11,020 nt of DNA from SIG607 sp045648445 (GCA_045648445.1 JAZRNY010000020.1:1-11020); one strand, 5' to 3'; shown: positions 1 to 6,825, counted from the first letter of the stretch. Notes: a model not told the origin generated them from the sequence alone. Made by a program: numbers and translations.

Positions 1-557
1 CATTTGCCTATAATGACATTCTTGAAAAAATGATATTCACTGAAGATAGCGTTATAGGTGCTAATATCAGTTTTGCACAAAGCAATAAGTTATCCCACGA
101 TAGCCTTATGAGTATTATTAATGCTTTAAAGGATTTTAGAACCTATAAAACTTATACTTACAATGGTGGTATGGTTTACGATAATGTAAATAATTGCCCC
201 GATTTCTATTCTACAATCACCGTAACAAGTAACTATAGCGATGCCGATTCCCTTAGTTTAGATGGAGTGGACGAAAACAATAAATATCAACAAGTTGATA
301 TTTATTTTCCGGGTGGTACAGCCGATTATTTTTATCATTTAGCAGAGTGTCCACTCGCAGATTTGGAAATTAAAACTTTCAGTTGTAAACCTGCTGAAGG
401 TGCTGAAGATATAGCACTTGAGTATGAATTTACCTATATCAAACCCTATATTGAACCCACTGTGAATAAAACCCTTACCTTACACGCTGATGCTAAAGCA
501 AGACTAACCGAAGACGAACTAAAAATCGCAACCGATAAGGGTTGGATTTTAAACTAG
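1..557 (+). CDS. C-terminal end of a probable repeat/BspA-like surface protein (5' end outside window)
   Basis: The reading frame is open to the left edge: it already reads FAYNDILEK before the first visible Met at position 30, so this is a partial gene and that Met is not a start. Counting from that Met, residues 20-36 (KLSHDSLMSIINALKDF) and 147-175 (KTLTLHADAKARL, then TEDELKIATDKGWILN) are recognisable as two halves of a short terminal module. I recall this module at the ends of leucine-rich/BspA-like cell-surface proteins and some phage structural proteins of Firmicutes. In the copies I recall the halves are nearly adjacent; here about 110 residues rich in Tyr, Asp and beta-prone segments lie between them. 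No signal peptide or anchor can be judged, because the N-terminus is missing and no LPxTG or hydrophobic tail is present. The gene lies 76 bp upstream of icd and shows no functional link to it. Function is unknown; surface or phage-tail roles are inference. Confidence 0.55.
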   Translation, partial: FAYNDILEKMIFTEDSVIGANISFAQSNKLSHDSLMSIINALKDFRTYKTYTYNGGMVYDNVNNCPDFYSTITVTSNYSDADSLSLDGVDENNKYQQVDIYFPGGTADYFYHLAECPLADLEIKTFSCKPAEGAEDIALEYEFTYIKPYIEPTVNKTLTLHADAKARLTEDELKIATDKGWILN

Positions 558-596
558 TTTTAAGAAAAAATACTTTATTTTTTGCGAAAATTGTAG

Positions 597-621
597 TATA
601 ATAATTGGGTTAATAACCCAA
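597..621 (+). promoter_or_regulatory. icd promoter -10 box with perfect palindrome at the predicted start site
   Basis: A consensus TATAAT lies at 597-602. The best-spaced -35 (574-579, TTTATT) is poor, so the promoter may be weak or activator-dependent. Immediately downstream, 605-621 is a perfect inverted repeat, TTGGGTTA-A-TAACCCAA, with 8-bp arms around one central base. It covers the predicted transcription start (about 609) and touches the Shine-Dalgarno sequence (AAGGAGG, 620-626). A one-base loop cannot fold well as RNA, so a protein-binding operator is more likely. The cognate regulator is unknown. Confidence 0.6.
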
Positions 622-633
622 GGAGGCAATATT

Positions 634-1842
634 ATGCAGAAAATAGAGATGAAAACGCCGATAGTTGAACTTGATGGCGATGAAATGACAAGAGTTTTGT
701 GGGAATGGATAAAAGATATTCTTATTCATCCTTATATTAATCTTAAAAGCGAATACTACGATTTAGGTCTTCCTTATAGAGATGAAACTAACGATAAAGT
801 AACAGTTGAATCGGCTGAGGCTATTAAAAAATATGGTGTCGGTGTAAAGTGCGCAACCATCACTCCTAATGCTCAGCGTGTTGAAGAATATAATTTAAAA
901 GAAATGTGGAAAAGCCCTAACGGTACCGTTCGTGCAATTTTGGACGGAACCGTTTTTAGAGAACCTATTATTGTAAATGGCATTAAACCTGTTGTTTCTA
1001 ATTGGGAAAAGCCCATTATTATTGCCCGTCACGCTTATGGTGACGTTTACAAAAACGTTGAATTTAAGGTTAATAAAGGCGAAACTGCCGAACTTGTTAT
1101 TAAGGATGAAAACGGCAACGAAAGAAGACAAACCATTTTAACCTTTAAAAACAGTGACGGTATCGTTCAGGGACTTCACAATATAGATTCTTCTATTGAA
1201 AGTTTTGCCCGTTCTTGTTTCGAATACGCGCTTGATAAAAAACAAGACTTATGGTTCTCAAGTAAAGATACCATTTCAAAAACTTACGACCATCGCTTTA
1301 AAGATATTTTTGCTGAAATTTATGAGGCAGAATACAAAGAAAAATTTGAACAAGCAGGTATTGAATATTTTTACACCCTTATTGACGACGCTGTTGCCCG
1401 TGTAATCAGAAGTAAGGGCGGATATATCTGGGCTTGTAAAAACTATGACGGTGACGTTATGAGTGATATGCTTGCTACCGCTTTCGGAAGTCTTGCAATG
1501 ATGACAAGCGTTCTGGTTTCTCCCGATGGTAAGTACGAATATGAGGCTGCTCACGGTACCGTAACCCGTCACTATTACAAATATAAAGCAGGGGAAGAAA
1601 CAAGTACCAACCCCGTTGCTACCATATTTGCTTGGACCGGTGCTATGAGAAAAAGAGGTAGTCTTGATGGAATTAAAGAATTAGTTGCTTGGGCAGATAA
1701 AATGGAAGAAGCAACCATTAAAACCATTGAAAACGGAATAATGACTAAAGACCTTATCGCTCTTTCAACAATCGAAAACAAAAAGGGCGTAAACAGCAAA
1801 GAATTCTTGTTAGCAATTAAAGAAACTTTTGATAATATGTAA
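634..1842 (+). CDS. icd: NADP-dependent isocitrate dehydrogenase, eukaryotic-type (subfamily II)
   Basis: Oxidatively decarboxylates isocitrate to 2-oxoglutarate in the cytoplasm, supplying 2-oxoglutarate for glutamate synthesis and NADPH. At 402 aa it matches the homodimeric IDH family that includes human IDH1 rather than the E. coli type. Residue numbering even coincides with IDH1: SPNGT at 94-98, R100, R109 in TVFRE and R132 in ARHAYGD are the isocitrate-binding positions. The Asp-rich metal site lies in YTLIDDAVAR, and YDGDVMSDMLATAFGS follows. AAHGTVTRH carries the Arg-His pair that contacts the NADP 2'-phosphate, followed by ETSTNP. The start is fixed by AAGGAGG seven bases before the ATG. 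The gene stands alone between its own promoter and a perfect terminator. No other TCA-cycle gene is visible; in Clostridia this usually means a partial, biosynthetic branch (inference). Confidence 0.96.
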   Translation: MQKIEMKTPIVELDGDEMTRVLWEWIKDILIHPYINLKSEYYDLGLPYRDETNDKVTVESAEAIKKYGVGVKCATITPNAQRVEEYNLKEMWKSPNGTVRAILDGTVFREPIIVNGIKPVVSNWEKPIIIARHAYGDVYKNVEFKVNKGETAELVIKDENGNERRQTILTFKNSDGIVQGLHNIDSSIESFARSCFEYALDKKQDLWFSSKDTISKTYDHRFKDIFAEIYEAEYKEKFEQAGIEYFYTLIDDAVARVIRSKGGYIWACKNYDGDVMSDMLATAFGSLAMMTSVLVSPDGKYEYEAAHGTVTRHYYKYKAGEETSTNPVATIFAWTGAMRKRGSLDGIKELVAWADKMEEATIKTIENGIMTKDLIALSTIENKKGVNSKEFLLAIKETFDNM

Positions 1843-1876
1843 AAAATAGCGAAGTCTTATGACTTCGCTATTTTTT
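1841..1876. terminator. Bidirectional terminator between icd and the araC-type gene
   Basis: A perfect 16-bp inverted repeat: AAAAAATAGCGAAGTC (1841-1856), loop TTAT, GACTTCGCTATTTTTT (1861-1876). Read on either strand it is a stem followed by at least six U residues. It begins right after the icd stop codon and overlaps the stop codon of the convergent regulator gene, so one element ends both transcripts. Confidence 0.93.
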
Positions 1877-2813
1877 ATACCATATCATCCATACCAACGT
1901 TATATTCTTCTTTTAAACATTTTTTAATATCTTTATAGTTTTTGTATTTATTTATAATCTTTATGAATTCTTCGTCGGTTGGACCTTTTTGTCTTTCTTT
2001 GTTAACCTCTAAAAATGACCTTCCAAAGTATTTTTTTCGGTATTCTAAAGGTGACATACCAACGTGATGACGAAATGCCGACGAAAAATAATTCGCAGTT
2101 TCGTATCCCACCGTTTGAGCAATATCAGTAACGTTATAAACGGTTGAAAGCAAAAGATCTTTTGCGTGGTTCATACGTATATTTATAAGAAATTGTGCCG
2201 GAGTTACAAGTTCCATTTGCTTAAACATTTTAAATAGTTTAGTTGCAGACGTTCCCGAAACCTCTATTATTTCATTTATATTAAGGCTTGCGCGTGTGTA
2301 GTTTTTAATAATATGTCTTTTTGCTTTAACCAGTGGTTTTGGAAGGAAGATATTAAATACTGCTGCGCCCGTTTCATTAAGAAAATCATATAAAAGATTT
2401 GAAAGTTGTTCTTCGTCAATTTTCTCATCGGCGCTGTTGCATATAGAGATAAGTAAATCGGAAAGATATTCGTCGTCAAAATAATCTGCATCGCCGAAAC
2501 CGTAGTGGTTTAACAGTTTATCAGCACTGCTGCCGTTGAATGTTATAAAACAAACGTGCCAGTCATCGGTAATCGGAGTATAAGAATAAGGAACGCCTTT
2601 GCGTATAAAAAGCAGTTTTCCTTTGTTTGACGAATAATTTTTATCCCTAACGGTAAATTTTCCCATACCCGATAAGGTTAATATAAAGTGATGATTATTT
2701 GCTTTGTCTTCAGTATCACCTTTTGATTGGTGAAAATCTGCGCATGCAGAACGAACGTAAAGGGGAAGGCAAATCTTTATTCTTGAGTCATTGGCCAAAA
2801 AATCAAAATCCAT
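1875..2813 (-). CDS. AraC-family transcriptional regulator with C-terminal extension
   Basis: A cytoplasmic DNA-binding regulator of 312 aa from the chosen start. Residues 1-160 form a cupin-like sensor (GKFTVRDKNYSSNKGKLLFIRKGVPYSYTP is typical of the AraC effector-binding fold). Residues 165-264 carry two helix-turn-helix units, ending in the family signature NVTDIAQTVGYETANYFSSAF and GMSPLEYRKKYF. Most family members stop there; this one continues for about 48 charged residues (265-312, ending EEYNVGMDDMV). The start is the ATG at 2813, nine bases after AAGGAG. Two upstream in-frame ATGs are rejected: one abuts the -10 box and would lie upstream of the transcript, and the other is too close to the Shine-Dalgarno. 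The gene has its own promoter and terminator, so its target cannot be inferred from an operon. A sugar or other small-molecule ligand is likely for the family but unknown here. Confidence 0.92.
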   Translation of the reverse strand: MDFDFLANDSRIKICLPLYVRSACADFHQSKGDTEDKANNHHFILTLSGMGKFTVRDKNYSSNKGKLLFIRKGVPYSYTPITDDWHVCFITFNGSSADKLLNHYGFGDADYFDDEYLSDLLISICNSADEKIDEEQLSNLLYDFLNETGAAVFNIFLPKPLVKAKRHIIKNYTRASLNINEIIEVSGTSATKLFKMFKQMELVTPAQFLINIRMNHAKDLLLSTVYNVTDIAQTVGYETANYFSSAFRHHVGMSPLEYRKKYFGRSFLEVNKERQKGPTDEEFIKIINKYKNYKDIKKCLKEEYNVGMDDMV

Positions 2814-2822
2814 AGTTCTCAT

Positions 2823-2862
2823 CTCCTTGCTTTTATTATACATAATTTTTAACCTTTTTCAA
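2823..2862 (-). promoter_or_regulatory. Promoter and ribosome binding site of the AraC-family gene
   Basis: On the minus strand, TTGAAA (2857-2862), a 16-base spacer and TATAAT (2835-2840) form a good sigma-A promoter. Transcription should start near 2828, almost on top of the Shine-Dalgarno AAGGAG (2823-2828), giving a very short 5' leader of about 15-20 bases. This excludes the ATG at 2841-2843 as a start codon. Confidence 0.75.
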
Positions 2863-2912
2863 GGAGTTTTAACAAGAAATATGTAATTTTGGCGGAATTA
2901 TTCGCTAAAAAT

Positions 2913-2948
2913 GGTTAAAAAAACACCCCGAAGGGTGTTTTTTTAACC
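2913..2948 (-). terminator. Terminator of the SCIFF/PLP/PHP transcript with UUCG tetraloop
   Basis: A perfect 16-bp inverted repeat: left arm 2913-2928, right arm 2933-2948. On the minus strand it reads CACCC-TTCG-GGGTG followed by seven T residues, so the loop is the stable cUUCGg tetraloop. It overlaps the PHP stop codon (2943-2945). The symmetric A/T tracts mean it could also block plus-strand transcription. Confidence 0.9.
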
Positions 2949-3827
2949 GTATATTCTGTTTTTAAGATTATAAAATTCTTCTTTGGTTACGCCGTTTCTA
3001 ACGTCTGCAGTAAGCGGAACAAGGAAACAAGGATCTCTGTCATCGGGGTCGGTTTCGCGTTCTTCAGGGTAGTTTGAAAGTTTGCCCGTATGGTCGGTAC
3101 CGCCACACATATAAATCTTTTTATCTTTAGCGAATTCTAAAACTGCTTGAATGTCATTTTCATCGATGTCGGGGTGGTCGTACTCAACTGCGTTCATACC
3201 CATTTTATAAAGTTCATCAAGATGATGGGTAATGCAGTGTGGATGAGCAAGACCGATTACACCGCCTGCATTACGTATCATTTTAATAACTTCATCAGCA
3301 GGTTCATAGATAACTTTTGATGTTTCGGCAACAGGAGCAGCACGGAAGGTTAAAAAGAACTGTCTGTAGTCTTTTTGCGTGATGTGGGTTCGTTTAACCA
3401 GTGAATAAAAAATTTGTTCATTACACATCCAAACGTTACCGCCGCAGTCGTCAAGTACGTTTTGCCAAGTGATTTCGGGGATTAGTTTGTTTTTAATTAA
3501 AGAATCAAACTTTGCTTTTGCGTTAACGTGCATGATTTCGTGGTGGTATTTAAGATAGTTTGCAACCTTCGTATCGGTGATGTCAAAGTCAAAGCATACA
3601 AAGTGTAGGTTACCGTCATTTAAAATACCGTTGGCTTCCATGCCTAAAATATAATCCATATTATGCTTTTGTGCTTTGTCTTTAAAATCATCCCAACCTG
3701 TAACCGTGTTGTGATCGGTAATAGCAAGAGCACCATAGCCCATTTCTTTGGCTTTGGTAAAAAGCTCGTCGGGAGTTTGTGCGCCGTCGGAATAGATGGA
3801 GTGTAAATGAAGATTTGCGAATTTCAT
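2943..3827 (-). CDS. PHP-domain metal-dependent phosphoesterase
   Basis: A 294-aa protein of the polymerase and histidinol phosphatase superfamily, expected to hydrolyse a phosphate mono- or diester with two or three divalent metals. Visible signatures are HLHSIYSDG at 7-15 (H7, H9, D14), ITDHN at 36-40 (H39), GMEANG (E64), LHF (H75), AHPH at 194-197 (H195, H197) and GGTDHTG at 242-248 (D245, H246). The last motif has Asp and His adjacent, whereas the common form is Asp-x-His; this may be a subfamily variant. Length is normal for stand-alone YciV/TrpH-like PHP proteins. It is not a polymerase fragment, as no other domain is present. Its ATG follows the TAA of the PLP-enzyme gene after one base, with AAGGT as ribosome binding site, so the two are translationally coupled. 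Substrate unknown: a nucleotide, an oligoribonucleotide or a phosphorylated metabolite are all possible. Confidence 0.9.
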   Translation of the reverse strand: MKFANLHLHSIYSDGAQTPDELFTKAKEMGYGALAITDHNTVTGWDDFKDKAQKHNMDYILGMEANGILNDGNLHFVCFDFDITDTKVANYLKYHHEIMHVNAKAKFDSLIKNKLIPEITWQNVLDDCGGNVWMCNEQIFYSLVKRTHITQKDYRQFFLTFRAAPVAETSKVIYEPADEVIKMIRNAGGVIGLAHPHCITHHLDELYKMGMNAVEYDHPDIDENDIQAVLEFAKDKKIYMCGGTDHTGKLSNYPEERETDPDDRDPCFLVPLTADVRNGVTKEEFYNLKNRIYG

Positions 3828-3828
3828 A

Positions 3829-5127
3829 TTAATTACCTTGTTTTATTACTTTTATTCTTTCAATGCCGTAGTAGGTTAGGCATTTTATAACTGTTTCGTC
3901 TATCTTTTCACCGCAGGTTATTAGAGGAACGGCGGGAGGACAGCCTATTGTTATTTCGCTGACAACTCTGCCAAGGCTTTCCTTAACGTCGATTTCCTCG
4001 CTTTCGCTAAAAAGCGCTTCTTTTGCGGAAATTACTCTTTCGCGTTTTTTTGCGGTGGGGGGAAATAGTATAATCGGGTTTTTCGCTTTTATTGAAAGTA
4101 GTGCTCTTTCTATTTTTAAAAGGTCGTTTCCAACGTTTAGCATCAGCACACAAAAGTCGTTATCGCAAAATTCGGGCTCGATTCCTTTGCTTCTGAGAAT
4201 TTCGCCGAACTCTGTTCCGCTATAGCCGTAGGATTTGGTGCAAATGGTTATTTTAAGCGCTTCTTTTTCAAACAGACTATAGCCATTGGTACGAAGCTTT
4301 TTCTTTAAATTTTCAACCTTTTCAATAAAACCTTTCAGTTTTTCTTTATATTCGTCATTTATATAGAGATTTACTTTATCAAGAGAAGCAAGTATCAGAT
4401 ATGAAGGACTGGTGGAACCGAACAGAGCAAGTGCATCCTTTGCCTGAGTTACCCACTCTTCGTTTTTAACGTGAAGATATGCGCCACCCGTAAGGCAGGG
4501 AAGTGTTTTATGGGCGGAAGAACAGCAGATATGGGCGCCTAGGTCGGTAGGATAAAGGCTGTTTGGTAAAAATTTCAGATAGGCTCCGTGAGCGCAGTCA
4601 ACCAAAAATAAAACACCGTATTTTTCGCAGATTTCACCTATAACCTTAACGTCGCAAAGATTTCCGAGATAATCCGGAGTTGTGATATAAAGTGCGTCGG
4701 GAGCGCTTTCCTTTATAACCTTTTCAAGCTGAGTAGGGTTTATATCAAGGGAAAGATAGTTTTCACCGTAAAGCCATTCTACATCTATATCAAGCAAAGC
4801 GCAGGCTTGTACAAAGGTTTTGTGCGCGTTTGCCCCTGCGAGAATTTTTTTGACACCGCGTTTCTTTGCTAAAAAAAGCATTGCCCTTATACAAAGAGAA
4901 GAACCTTCGGTACTGTAGAAGGTGGGACATCCAAAAAGGGAAGAAGCGTTTTGTTCGCTTTCCTTTATAATGCCGTCTGCTTCATAAAGACTGTCGGCGC
5001 CTTTTATTTCGGTAATATCGTAAATTTCGAACCCTAAAAGATTTTTACCTTTATGGGCTGGCATATGAAGTCTTTCGGTATTGCTTTTTGCATAGTTACT
5101 AATAAAATCAAAAATAGGCGTGTTCAT
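3829..5127 (-). CDS. Orn/Lys/Arg decarboxylase-family PLP-dependent enzyme
   Basis: A fold-type I PLP enzyme of the Orn/Lys/Arg decarboxylase family (YaaO-like), 432 aa, slightly short for the family (about 480). HMPAHKGK (21-28) is the N-terminal signature. STEGSS (72-77) holds the cofactor phosphate, H102 in ANAHKT should stack on the ring, D177 in DCAHGAY contacts the pyridine nitrogen, and SSAHKT (203-208) carries the Schiff-base lysine K207. CPPAVPLITCGEKID near the end is the small C-terminal domain signature. The pocket deviates from typical members as I recall them: STEGSS instead of VNGSS-like, and DCAHGAY instead of DEAHGAH. A basic amino acid substrate is therefore not assured, and another decarboxylase or lyase activity is possible. 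The ATG shares one base with the maturase stop (TAATG), and the PHP gene follows after one base, so the three are coupled. Confidence 0.88.
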   Translation of the reverse strand: MNTPIFDFISNYAKSNTERLHMPAHKGKNLLGFEIYDITEIKGADSLYEADGIIKESEQNASSLFGCPTFYSTEGSSLCIRAMLFLAKKRGVKKILAGANAHKTFVQACALLDIDVEWLYGENYLSLDINPTQLEKVIKESAPDALYITTPDYLGNLCDVKVIGEICEKYGVLFLVDCAHGAYLKFLPNSLYPTDLGAHICCSSAHKTLPCLTGGAYLHVKNEEWVTQAKDALALFGSTSPSYLILASLDKVNLYINDEYKEKLKGFIEKVENLKKKLRTNGYSLFEKEALKITICTKSYGYSGTEFGEILRSKGIEPEFCDNDFCVLMLNVGNDLLKIERALLSIKAKNPIILFPPTAKKRERVISAKEALFSESEEIDVKESLGRVVSEITIGCPPAVPLITCGEKIDETVIKCLTYYGIERIKVIKQGN

Positions 5128-6503
5128 TAGTTTTCTTTTCCTAACTGTCTTGCGATGTTAAGCATAATGGCGCATTCCATACGTTTTTTGAAAAGTTCGC
5201 AACCGTATTCATAAACACCAGTAACACTGCCCGTTGCGTGATAAGCATTAGCGGCGCAACCGCCCGAACAGTAAAGACGTGCCCAACAATCTCTGCATTC
5301 CTTATGGGAATAAACGTTGCAAGCCATAAATTCATCTTGGATTTGTTTGTTGGTTACACCATTCCAAATATCGCCGAGTTTGAATTTTTCTTCACCTACA
5401 AACTGGTGGCATGGGTAAAGGTCGCCCCAAGGCGTAACTGCCATATATTCGGTACCGCTGCCGCAACCGGAAATGCGTTTATAAATACAAGGACCGCCCG
5501 TAAGGTCAACCATATAATGATAAAAGGTAAAGGGCTTTCCTTCTTTTTCCTTTTGGAGCATTAGTTCGGCTAATTTTTCATACTGTTCCATAACAATTGG
5601 AAGGTCGTCGTAGGTGAGTTCATTTTTGTCGCCTTTAGCACATACAACAGGTTCCATACTTAGTTCGGTAAAACCTAAATCAAGCATAGTCTTTATATCG
5701 TTTAAAAAATCGGGGTTTTGATGGGTAAAGGTGCCGCGCATATAATAGTTTTTATTGCCTCTTGCTTTAACGAACTTTTGGAATTTAGGAACTATTTTAT
5801 CGTAACTTCCGTTGCCTGCATAGTCAACTCTATAGCGGTCGTGAACTTCTTTTCTGCCGTCTAAACTAAGTACGATATTGCTCATTTCCTTGTTACAAAA
5901 ATCAATAACGTCGTCGTCAATAAGCATACCGTTGGTGGTAAGGGTGAAACGGAAATTTTTGCCCTTTTCTTTTTCAATGCTGCGGGCGTACTTAACCATT
6001 TCTTTAACCGCATCAAAGTTCATAAGCGGTTCTCCGCCGAAAAAGTCGACTTCAAGGTTTTTTCTGCTGCCTGAATTTTCAACAAGAAAATCAAGGGCAC
6101 GTTTTCCCGTTTCTAAACTCATTAATGCTCTATCACCATGGTAGTTACCTTGACTTGCAAAACAGTATTCACAGTTTAAATTACAGGTGTGGGCAATATG
6201 AATACAAAGGGCTTTAACAACCCCTGCGGTTTTTTCTTTAAGTTTTCCTGCCATATCGGCAAAAGTATCTTTTGTAAAAAGTTTTTCGTTTTTTACAAGT
6301 TCTTCTACCAAGCCGTAACATTCCTCTATTTCTTCTAAGGATATTTTGGGATATTTACTTTTGATTTTTTCTAAAAGGTCGGTTTTATCCAATTCTTTAA
6401 AATCGGCAATAATATCGTATGTAACGTCGTCAACAACGTGAATAGAACCGCTGTTTACGTCTAAAACAATGTTATAACCGCCTAATTTATATTGGTGTAT
6501 CAT
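5127..6503 (-). CDS. scfB: Radical SAM/SPASM SCIFF peptide maturase (thioether-forming)
   Basis: Installs Cys thioether crosslinks in the SCIFF precursor encoded just upstream (CteB/ScfB family, ranthipeptide class). Domains in order: residues 1-85 resemble the RiPP recognition element that binds the leader; a radical SAM barrel from about 97 has the 4Fe-4S motif C107-x3-C111-x2-C114 (TCNLNCEYC) and the SAM-binding FFGGEP at 154-159; a C-terminal SPASM/auxiliary-cluster region carries Cys 339, 347, 365, 395, 403, 406, 412, 416 and 435, including CRDCWARLYCSGGC. At 458 aa it is the expected length. The start is the ATG at 6503, five bases after AAGGAG. It lies 50 bp downstream of the precursor, behind an internal terminator that should keep enzyme levels below peptide levels. 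Its stop codon overlaps the next gene, so it is the head of a coupled three-gene run. Assignment is by strong family resemblance plus precursor adjacency. Confidence 0.95.
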   Translation of the reverse strand: MIHQYKLGGYNIVLDVNSGSIHVVDDVTYDIIADFKELDKTDLLEKIKSKYPKISLEEIEECYGLVEELVKNEKLFTKDTFADMAGKLKEKTAGVVKALCIHIAHTCNLNCEYCFASQGNYHGDRALMSLETGKRALDFLVENSGSRKNLEVDFFGGEPLMNFDAVKEMVKYARSIEKEKGKNFRFTLTTNGMLIDDDVIDFCNKEMSNIVLSLDGRKEVHDRYRVDYAGNGSYDKIVPKFQKFVKARGNKNYYMRGTFTHQNPDFLNDIKTMLDLGFTELSMEPVVCAKGDKNELTYDDLPIVMEQYEKLAELMLQKEKEGKPFTFYHYMVDLTGGPCIYKRISGCGSGTEYMAVTPWGDLYPCHQFVGEEKFKLGDIWNGVTNKQIQDEFMACNVYSHKECRDCWARLYCSGGCAANAYHATGSVTGVYEYGCELFKKRMECAIMLNIARQLGKEN

Positions 6504-6525
6504 AAAGACTCCTTACTATACTATG

Positions 6526-6549
6526 AAAAAACGCCGCTTGTGCGGCGTT
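6526..6549 (-). terminator. Internal (attenuating) terminator between the SCIFF peptide and its maturase
   Basis: On the minus strand AACGCCGC (6542-6549) pairs with GCGGCGTT (6530-6537) across a four-base loop, followed by a six-T run (6531-6526). It starts a few bases after the precursor stop codon. Partial read-through would give abundant precursor and little enzyme, a usual arrangement in peptide operons. I see no convincing separate promoter before the maturase gene. Confidence 0.8.
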
Positions 6550-6553
6550 AATC

Positions 6554-6706
6554 TTATTTGTTTTCTTCTTTGTTTTCGCACTGCTGATTAGCAATACCGC
6601 AACTGGTTTTACAAGCGGATTGACAAGAAGTTTGACATTCGCCGCAACCACCGTTTTTAGCGCTTTCGCAAAGATTACGAGTTTCAATAGTAACAATATG
6701 TTTCAT
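6554..6706 (-). CDS. scfA: SCIFF ranthipeptide precursor (seven-cysteine variant)
   Basis: A 50-aa substrate peptide of the radical SAM maturase encoded downstream. It starts with the conserved leader MKHIVTIETRNL, followed by the Cys-rich core GGCGECQTSCQSACKTSC. Cysteines sit at 13, 21, 24, 28, 32, 36 and 43; the family's usual six correspond to 21-43, so C13 is extra. Residue 37, directly after C36, is Gly; in the clostridial homologue I recall as having a mapped Cys32-Thr37 thioether this position is Thr. T26 and T34 remain as other possible acceptors. A charged tail (ENKEENK) ends the peptide. The start is the ATG at 6706, seven bases after GGAGGT (6714-6719); a longer frame reaching upstream would begin with a TTG inside the -35 box and is rejected. 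Such peptides are linked to population-density signalling in some Clostridium species (family knowledge); the role here is unknown. Confidence 0.95.
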   Translation of the reverse strand: MKHIVTIETRNLCESAKNGGCGECQTSCQSACKTSCGIANQQCENKEENK

Positions 6707-6737
6707 TATAATGACCTCCAACTTGGTTTCTTTTAAA

Positions 6738-6768
6738 ATAATAACATATTGACGGGAATAAGTCAATA
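6738..6768 (-). promoter_or_regulatory. Promoter of the SCIFF operon with overlapping inverted repeat
   Basis: On the minus strand, TTGACT (6761-6766), a 17-base spacer and TATTAT (6738-6743) make a strong promoter that explains high expression of the precursor. The inverted repeat TATTGAC (6747-6753) and GTCAATA (6762-6768), 8 bp apart, spans the -35 box and the spacer, placing a dimeric repressor site where it would block RNA polymerase. The binding protein is unknown. Confidence 0.75.
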
Positions 6769-6790
6769 GTTGGAAATGAATTATGTAACA

Positions 6791-6819
6791 AAAATCTCCG
6801 AGATTTTTCTCGGAGATTT
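6791..6819 (-). terminator. Terminator of the glmM-like/LbH/nagB operon
   Basis: The 11-bp perfect arms AAATCTCCGAG (6792-6802) and CTCGGAGATTT (6809-6819) have a six-base loop, and on the minus strand the stem runs into a short T run. It lies seven bases beyond the nagB stop codon and ahead of the SCIFF promoter, so it separates the two minus-strand operons. Confidence 0.88.
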
Positions 6820-6825
6820 AACATT

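Noticed and set aside
551..560. Palindrome AAACTAGTTT after the first gene
   Set aside because: It is 10 bp and AT-rich, includes the stop codon, and has no further symmetry; expected by chance in such DNA.
565..583. AT-only stem AAAAAATA-CTT-TATTTTTT as a terminator for the first gene
   Set aside because: There is no G-C pair in the stem and only a three-base loop, in a region also needed for the icd -35; too weak to call.
895..1131. Antisense reading frame inside icd (and similar ones at 1276-1572 and 1575-1799)
   Set aside because: They are fully contained in a well-supported enzyme gene, have no start signals, and encode no recognisable motif.
6707..6766. N-terminal extension of the SCIFF peptide by 20 residues
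   Set aside because: The extended frame starts with a TTG that is part of the -35 box; the ATG at 6706 has a strong ribosome binding site and gives the conserved MKHI start.
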